Positions 41,367 to 46,890 of a stretch of DNA of 46,890 nucleotides are shown piece after piece (the stretch's first letter is position 1; each line of letters starts with the position of its first letter). The position numbers were made by a program, and so were the translations under genes. Origin of the DNA: an uncultured Clostridia bacterium (lineage in GTDB: Bacteria > Bacillota > Clostridia > UBA1381 > UMGS1253); NCBI GenBank assembly GCA_934457145.1, contig CAKSHP010000018.1:1-46890 (forward strand). The letters run 5' to 3'. The notes under the pieces were generated by a model. The model did not search any database and had not been told where the DNA came from. It worked only from the letters and a program-made list of their open reading frames with translations.

Positions 41367-44300
41367 TTATTTAAAGTTTACTTCCAAAACAGAATTCCAT
41401 GTACCCGTTGTGGTACCGTGCATAACAAGCTTAACAGCTTTATACGTTCCCGCAGGAATTTTTATCTCTTCAAGCTCATCTTTTGTTGCTGCGGTTTTTC
41501 CGGAGAATACCTGTTTAAAGTTTTCGCCGTCCTCCGAAACCTCAATATCAAATATGAGATTTCTCTCCGCTGCCTTCCATGTTGCAATCCAAACAGAAGA
41601 AATTGTTTTCGGATTTGCAAATCTGAATATTCCCCAGCTTTCGCCTTCAACTGCCCAGCGAGTATCCAAATTGTCGTCAAGGCAGTTTTCCGGAGGATTG
41701 CCCTCCTGAGCATCGGACGCTTCAATCTCAATATCCTTTGCAGCTCTGAGCGCCACGTTGTATATCGTAAACATTGAAGGATCCTGCTTATTTGTAACCT
41801 TTATAACCGCATTTCCGGGCAAAGCCTGAGGAAGCGTTACGTTATAATCGCTTTCGCTGTCGGCTGTTGCGCTGATTTGCGGAACTTCAGTTGTTCCGTA
41901 AGGAAGAACCACATCATATCCCGTCACATCACGGTTAAATCCTTTTACAGTTTCGCCGTTTACTTTTAAATCTTCAAGCTTCGGCGTAAGGATTTCGCCG
42001 TCCGATATGCTCCAGCTGTCAAGCGCTGTGTAAGTATAGTTATATTCCGGAACGCTGTCGCTGTCCATCGGAACAAACATAACAGCAAGGTTTACTTTCT
42101 CAATATCAGAACCGTGAATAACAAGCTTTCTTATTCCCGCTCTTGAATATTCGCCCTTAACAGTATACTTAGGCGATGTCGGAAGCGATACCGCATCCAT
42201 CACGTCAAATTTAAAGTCTGCATTGTCGGACACAATTTTAGCATAAAGCTTCTTTGCACCGAGAGTCAATACTGCGCTCTTGCCGTCCGCTGCAACGTTT
42301 ATGTCAGCTTTGGTGTGAGCAAACCAGTAAAACTCAGAAGGCTTAAGCATTTCTATCTCGTCCTGAACAACAACTGCTTTTCTGTTTCCTGCAAGCATAA
42401 TACCTCTTGTTGCTTTTTTAGCGTCTGTTGCATATGCAGGCGTTAAATCAACTTTGCCATACGCTCCGCGCGGTTTTGACACAAAATCAACCACCGGCGA
42501 AACAGATTTGATAACCTGATCTTCAGCAAGTCCCGGATTTATTACAAATGTGTTATGACCTTCAGCACGCTGTGCATAATACTGCCATCTCTTTCCGCCC
42601 GTACCGGTCGACCAGTAGTTGGGAAGATTATAATAGTCAGCTCCTAAATCCAAAAACCATCTTGTATTGAGCGCGTCTAAAACAAACGTACCCGAGTCAA
42701 TGTTACAGTGGTTAGCCGTGTTTGAACCGCCGTGCAAACCAACAAAGAGCTGATTTGAATCGCTCCATGACGAACGCATCGTGAGCGTATCTGTTTTAAA
42801 GAACTTATAGTCAAGCGCTATGCTTGCACTTTTGTCAACGTTTTCAGGTCTGTACCAGATAATATCTCTTACAGTGCTTGTTTTGTCTGCCGTTTCAAGC
42901 TCGTTAAAGCGAAGACCTGAAACCTGAGGATTGTTATAGTGTTTTCCGAACCAGAAAAGACTTGATGTGTCTGTTCTTGAAACATTTGTATCGGAATAGT
43001 TAAACATTCCCTGTTTGCTTTCGGAATACAAAGGAGTTGCCCATGTTTTGTCAAGTCCGGGAGCGTCCGCAAGACCGTATGTTGTGCCGGCTGCGGTTTC
43101 CAATGTTGCCAAAAGGTTAACAAGATTGTTTGTTCCGTATGCCCAGTATCCGGGACCTTCTTCATAGCCGCCGTCCGGAGCATAGCATCTTAAACCGATT
43201 TCCATTGCCTTTATTGCAAAGTTCATTGCCTTTATTGCCAAATCGCCGTATTTTTCATGTGTAGCCATTGCAGCACTTGCCAAAACAACGCCTGAGTTGC
43301 AAACTGCGTTCCAGTTGTTGCCCTGTGACCACCAGCCGCTTCTGTGCCATACGCCCATAGGCGGCGAAAGGTAATCCGTTGCGCCGTAGTATGCAGTGAT
43401 AGAATCTTCTATACCGCAATCATAAAGAGCTTCTTCAATTGTTGTTTTCTGCTCAGGTGTCCATGCGTCAAACATCCAGTCATATGCTATTGCAACGCCT
43501 GCCATGTGCGATGCGGCATTTAAAAAGTGTCCCACATGCCAGTTATCAAACTTTGTTCTGTCACACATTACGCGCAATCTGTTCCACATTGTGTCAACAT
43601 ATTTTTTCTCGCTGGTAATCTGATATGCCATACCGAGAGTGTATGCCATTGTTTCGGTATCGTTGCTGTATCTTCCGCCCTCGTCTATTTTGTATACCGG
43701 ATCAACTGCCGTTCCGTTTTCAAAAGCTGTCGCATACTTATCTGCGGCCTTTATAATTCTTTCAACCCACATCTGCATATTTTCATCGGTTTGGTTAAGG
43801 CTTCTTATTCTTTCAAAATCCTGAGCCGTTGCCATAACTCTCGGATGATTCGGGCTATTCTTTAAAATATCTTCTTTAATTGTTTCTCTTGACGGTCTTT
43901 CATATGTAAAGCCTGCCATAATATTAAGCATTTTGTCAAGGTCATTTTCCTTTGTGTAATTAATTTCGTTATCCGAAATGATTATAAGTCCCATATCATC
44001 CCAAAACACCTGTTTTCCGAGATTTTCGGTAACCGCTCTTAAAGGAAGCATTGTGCGGTAGTTATATGCTTCTGCCGGCACATCGATTGTGATATCTGTT
44101 CCGTTTTTATTTAAGATATTTGAACCGAGAACAAGTGTAATAGTATCCTGATCTTTTTTGATTGTAACAGTTTTTGTATCCTGATTCCAGTCAACATCAG
44201 CGCCAAAGCTTTCTGCTATAAATCTTACCGGCACAAGTGTGCGGTTATTTACAACAAAAGGCGTTACGTCCTTATTATCAGCATCAATAGGAGTCTGCTT

Positions 44301-45659
44301 CTGGCGAACGAGCGCATAAGGACTGCCGAGCTTTAAGCAAACTGCGTCTTTAACGTCTGAAACCGCATCGCTTTTAACCTGTTTAAATGCCGGAATATCC
44401 GTGCTGTTTACATCGATATTTTTTGACGGAGCTGTTGTAGCCGTCGGCTTATCAACTGCTTTTGAATAGTCGTCAGGGCTTTTGCCGTCAAACATGCAAA
44501 GATTGTCAATGCAGATGTTGCTTCCGAGTTTTGTTGATACAAACGTTCTGAAAAGCGTTATGTAACCAAGATCCTGGTTATTCATCGGAATATCTTTTTT
44601 AACAAGCTTTCCGTCTGCATACACATTATATGTGTGATTGTCAAGGTCTGCCGCAACGGCAAGCTTTACCCATGTTCCCTCTTTAAGCGTCATAATTTCA
44701 TTGTTATTTGCGGTAACTTTTCCGTCTCCTTTAAGGAGGAGAAAATGATTTTGCGCATTTGTCGAATCCTTAACGGCAAATATCTGTCCGCCGCCGCCAA
44801 AATCTGTGCTCATAACATCAGCCTGAATCACCATATATCTTCTCGTGTTTTTAACCGATATATCAATAAAACAGTCCTCTGTTCCGCCTGTGTTTTCAAT
44901 TTTTAAATATGTGTTCTTTTTGTCTTTAACAAGATCAATTGTGTTTGATTTTGCAGCCATATTAATTCCTGAAAGATCCTTTTTATCTGCAACTTCAAAA
45001 TCATATTCAAAATACTTTGCCGTGCCGGCTTCTGTTTCCGGCTGCTTTATAACTGGTGCGTCCAAAAGCTTGTCGCCTCTTTTCATAACAATTTTATCAA
45101 GATAAAGAGTTGTGTTGTCAAGGTCATTTTTCTCGTCAAGTCCCCAGCCTGTTGCCCATATTCCTATATAGTCAATATCGGAAAGAGGCTTCGGCGAACG
45201 GCTCTTTTTGTTTTTAATTTCCGAAATACTGAAAGAATACTTGTTCCAGCCTTCCTTAACTTCAAACTCTCCGCCGTTGTAATAATCCGAGCCGTCCGAA
45301 TTTTTATCATCTGCCCAAATTGTAAACAACAGCGTTGTCGGGTGGTCTTTATCTCCGTACATATAAAATTCAATTGTTTCATATGCGGAAATATCCTTTG
45401 TCTTGCTCAGCGAAAGGCTTTTTAAATCGCTTAATTTCCATTCCGCCGAATATGTGCTTTCATTTGTGTTTTTCTTGTTTGCCTTAAGCTTGTCGCTCAC
45501 TTGCTTGATAGCCTTCTCGCTGCTCACATCCAAAAGCAAAACTTCTTCGGGATAGTCTTCAAGCTTTTTTGCTTCTTCGGCAAACACTGCCGGAACCGAA
45601 ACGCTAAAAAGCATTGCAAGTGCCAGAATAACGCTCAGTACCTTCGATGTTTTGGTCAT
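41367..45659 (-). CDS. Secreted heparinase II/III-type polysaccharide lyase with surface-stalk and CBM32-like domains
   Basis: 1430 residues from the ATG at 45657-45659, with AAGGAGG 10 bp upstream; the longer frame has no ribosome site. The signal peptide ends at VFA~27. Domains in order: a CBM-like beta-sandwich (~30-205), a LamG-like concanavalin domain (~215-395), a Cu_amine_oxidN1-type stalk (~440-565, NNRTLVPVRFIAESFGADVDW), an (alpha/alpha) toroid plus heparinase II/III sheet (~600-1200; GNNWNAV near 782, GYEEGPGYWAYG, NHCNID near 983, RAEGHNTFVINP near 1030), and a discoidin (F5/8 type C) domain (~1310-1430). The Asn, Tyr and His of those motifs are candidate catalytic residues. It would cut a uronic-acid polymer by beta-elimination and yield substrates for the GH88 enzyme. 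Confidence 0.92.
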   Translation of the reverse strand: MTKTSKVLSVILALAMLFSVSVPAVFAEEAKKLEDYPEEVLLLDVSSEKAIKQVSDKLKANKKNTNESTYSAEWKLSDLKSLSLSKTKDISAYETIEFYMYGDKDHPTTLLFTIWADDKNSDGSDYYNGGEFEVKEGWNKYSFSISEIKNKKSRSPKPLSDIDYIGIWATGWGLDEKNDLDNTTLYLDKIVMKRGDKLLDAPVIKQPETEAGTAKYFEYDFEVADKKDLSGINMAAKSNTIDLVKDKKNTYLKIENTGGTEDCFIDISVKNTRRYMVIQADVMSTDFGGGGQIFAVKDSTNAQNHFLLLKGDGKVTANNNEIMTLKEGTWVKLAVAADLDNHTYNVYADGKLVKKDIPMNNQDLGYITLFRTFVSTKLGSNICIDNLCMFDGKSPDDYSKAVDKPTATTAPSKNIDVNSTDIPAFKQVKSDAVSDVKDAVCLKLGSPYALVRQKQTPIDADNKDVTPFVVNNRTLVPVRFIAESFGADVDWNQDTKTVTIKKDQDTITLVLGSNILNKNGTDITIDVPAEAYNYRTMLPLRAVTENLGKQVFWDDMGLIIISDNEINYTKENDLDKMLNIMAGFTYERPSRETIKEDILKNSPNHPRVMATAQDFERIRSLNQTDENMQMWVERIIKAADKYATAFENGTAVDPVYKIDEGGRYSNDTETMAYTLGMAYQITSEKKYVDTMWNRLRVMCDRTKFDNWHVGHFLNAASHMAGVAIAYDWMFDAWTPEQKTTIEEALYDCGIEDSITAYYGATDYLSPPMGVWHRSGWWSQGNNWNAVCNSGVVLASAAMATHEKYGDLAIKAMNFAIKAMEIGLRCYAPDGGYEEGPGYWAYGTNNLVNLLATLETAAGTTYGLADAPGLDKTWATPLYSESKQGMFNYSDTNVSRTDTSSLFWFGKHYNNPQVSGLRFNELETADKTSTVRDIIWYRPENVDKSASIALDYKFFKTDTLTMRSSWSDSNQLFVGLHGGSNTANHCNIDSGTFVLDALNTRWFLDLGADYYNLPNYWSTGTGGKRWQYYAQRAEGHNTFVINPGLAEDQVIKSVSPVVDFVSKPRGAYGKVDLTPAYATDAKKATRGIMLAGNRKAVVVQDEIEMLKPSEFYWFAHTKADINVAADGKSAVLTLGAKKLYAKIVSDNADFKFDVMDAVSLPTSPKYTVKGEYSRAGIRKLVIHGSDIEKVNLAVMFVPMDSDSVPEYNYTYTALDSWSISDGEILTPKLEDLKVNGETVKGFNRDVTGYDVVLPYGTTEVPQISATADSESDYNVTLPQALPGNAVIKVTNKQDPSMFTIYNVALRAAKDIEIEASDAQEGNPPENCLDDNLDTRWAVEGESWGIFRFANPKTISSVWIATWKAAERNLIFDIEVSEDGENFKQVFSGKTAATKDELEEIKIPAGTYKAVKLVMHGTTTGTWNSVLEVNFK

Positions 45660-45742
45660 AAAACTTTTCCTCCTTAAAGATAAAAAAACAATTTTTAAAA
45701 ATACAGTTTTAAACTGAAACTGCATTTTCAAGCTATGAATTT

Positions 45743-45771
45743 ATTATACATTATTTTTTTTAACCAATCAA
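45743..45771 (-). promoter_or_regulatory. Promoter of the lyase gene
   Basis: Minus strand: TTGATT (45771-45766), 17-bp spacer, TATAAT (45748-45743). The leader of about 80 nt holds an imperfect CAGTTT/AAACTG hairpin near 45704-45723. The rest of the 345-bp gap up to 46004 is AT-rich with only the terminator below; nothing else was seen. Confidence 0.75.
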
Positions 45772-45962
45772 CACTTTGCCGATACTTTTTGTATATTTTT
45801 TTGCATTATTTACGCTCGTTTTTTATTTGTTTGTTGATTTATAACAATTTCATTTTCGAATTTTGTTCAAACAGCACAAAAACTTTGTTTTGTTTATCTT
45901 CTTTTTAGATTATGCTTTTGTTTTTGTATTACTTTAATTACGGTTTATATCTCAAAACAAAT

Positions 45963-46003
45963 AAAAAAGCTCCGGCATCTCCAAAAGGTTCCGGAGCTTT
46001 TTT
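45963..46003 (-). terminator. Terminator of the truncated stalk/CBM32 gene
   Basis: AAAAAAGCTCCGG (45963-45975) and CCGGAGCTTTTTT (45991-46003) form a perfect 13-bp stem with a 15-nt loop, just after the TAG stop. Confidence 0.9.
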
Positions 46004-46004
46004 T

Positions 46005-46890
46005 CTATTCAAATCTGACTTCTAAAATAGAATTCCATTTGTTTTCCGTGTTTCCGTGACACATTATCAAAACGTATTTAGCTTTCATTTTTTCAAACGA
46101 AAAACTTTCAAGTTCTTCATTTTCATAGCTGCTTTCTCCCGAAAAAACCTCTTTCATATCTTTCGGATCTTCGCCTGCAAAAATATCAAGCTTTGCCTTT
46201 CTCGTTTCCGACGCTTTCCAAAACGCTATTTTAACCTTTTCAATCTCTTTCGGCTCTTTAAATGTGTATAAAATCCACTGCTCGCCCTCTGCTGCCCAGC
46301 GGGTCTGAAAATCTTCATCAACCGTGTTTTCCGGATAATTGGGATCCTGTGAGGATTTTGCCGTTATGTCAAAATCAAGCGGAGGCTTAACTTTAATTGT
46401 ATACACATTTTCCATATTGTCAATGATGTTTGACTTAACGCTGATTTGTATTTCTTCCGCGTCATTATCCTTTTTTATTTCACAGCGCGAATACCTGTCC
46501 GCAACCGCACTTACGCAAACGTTTTGCGCCAAACCGTCATTGGTGCGCAGGGTGTATGTATTATTATATGTATCAAAACCCTTTATCATCTGCCCGCCGA
46601 CTGAAATATTTATAAGCCTCGGCAAAATTGAATACTTCCTGCATATCTGCTCCGCGCTTTCATATATATAACTTTCGGTTTGCAAATCCTCGTTTTCGCC
46701 TTCATATATAATAACCGCTCCGTTTTTCCATGAAACACACATTCCCAACCCGTCTGCAACAAAGCGCACCGGAACCATGCTTCTGTCTAAAACAATTTCG
46801 CTCGCCGCGTCAAGCTCGATTTTTTCGCCGTTTTTAAGCAGAATCAGCTCTGCGCTGTTTGTGAGATACAGAAGCTCCGAGCGGTCGATG
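46005..46890 (-). CDS. C-terminal part of a secreted stalk-domain/CBM32-like protein; N-terminus outside window
   Basis: The frame is open to the window edge, so the first ATG at 46778 is not the start. About 295 residues are visible. The first part, with MVPVRFVADGLGMCVSWKNGAVIIY, is the end of a Cu_amine_oxidN1-type stalk. A cadherin-like linker follows, then a discoidin domain, PENTVDEDFQTRWAAEGEQW...NKWNSILEVRFE, closely matching the C-terminus of the neighbouring lyase (PENCLDDNLDTRWAVEGESW...GTWNSVLEVNFK). It is probably another surface-attached glycan-active protein; any catalytic domain would lie upstream of this window. Confidence 0.85.
   Translation of the reverse strand, partial: IDRSELLYLTNSAELILLKNGEKIELDAASEIVLDRSMVPVRFVADGLGMCVSWKNGAVIIYEGENEDLQTESYIYESAEQICRKYSILPRLINISVGGQMIKGFDTYNNTYTLRTNDGLAQNVCVSAVADRYSRCEIKKDNDAEEIQISVKSNIIDNMENVYTIKVKPPLDFDITAKSSQDPNYPENTVDEDFQTRWAAEGEQWILYTFKEPKEIEKVKIAFWKASETRKAKLDIFAGEDPKDMKEVFSGESSYENEELESFSFEKMKAKYVLIMCHGNTENKWNSILEVRFE

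Noticed and set aside
41410..45382. Several ORFs of 60-112 codons overlapping the lyase gene
   Set aside because: They lie inside a well-supported 1430-codon gene with clear domains and have no ribosome sites of their own.

Overview
The window looks like a chromosomal segment of a low-to-middle-GC anaerobic Clostridia-type Firmicute, probably a gut or fermenter polysaccharide degrader. The signs are an IspH-ribosomal protein S1 fusion, a HutP-family protein beside cmk, a glycyl-radical enzyme, large secreted glycan-active proteins, copper-amine-oxidase-type stalk domains, strong GGAGG ribosome sites and many hairpin/poly-U terminators. No rRNA, tRNA, CRISPR array, transposase or phage gene was recognised. 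The species cannot be named from the sequence alone.

Layout. (1) 1-5700 (-): C-terminally cut giant secreted alpha/beta-hydrolase (esterase type) with alternating carbohydrate-binding-like modules, and divergent to it an AraC regulator (6307-7116, +). (2) 7339-10489 (-): operon of a GH88 unsaturated-uronyl hydrolase lipoprotein, a DUF4380-like protein and a formate/nitrite-type channel. (3) 10600-10890: a compact candidate type I toxin-antitoxin locus: a 17-residue hydrophobic peptide and a convergent antisense RNA that share one terminator. (4) 11134-16642 (-): a glycyl-radical cassette of IclR regulator, cytosolic beta-propeller, YdfG-like SDR dehydrogenase, glycyl-radical enzyme with an unusual Cys-Asn-Gln active site, and its radical-SAM activase. 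(5) 16836-23649 (-): a small secreted stalk-domain protein, then a housekeeping run (RpiR regulator, HI0933-like flavoprotein, HutP-like, cmk, plsC, ispH-S1 fusion). (6) 23896-40413 (+): surface-polysaccharide cluster with aminotransferase, initiating sugar-phosphate transferase, GNAT, PLP enzyme plus ATP-grasp, five glycosyltransferases, UDP-sugar dehydrogenase, acetyltransferase, Wzx-type flippase, TupA-like ATP-grasp, polysaccharide deacetylase and a CapE/FnlA-type dehydratase, closed by a strong terminator. (7) 40445-46890 (-): DUF1275 membrane protein, a 1430-residue secreted heparinase II/III-type lyase, and the C-terminal part of a related protein that runs off the window.

How it fits together. 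Regions 1, 2 and 7 read as a programme for acidic glycans: esterase, lyase and a hydrolase for the unsaturated uronyl products. Region 4 could process a small downstream metabolite anaerobically, but its substrate cannot be read from the sequence. Region 6 builds the cell's own surface glycan; two ATP-grasp proteins, a PLP enzyme and a nucleotide-sugar dehydrogenase suggest amino-acid decoration of a uronic-acid-containing polymer (inference). A truncated glycosyltransferase start at 31629-31709 shows that this cluster has been rearranged.

The most notable items are the candidate toxin-antitoxin RNA pair at 10.6-10.9 kb and the glycyl-radical enzyme whose active-site Glu is replaced by Gln.
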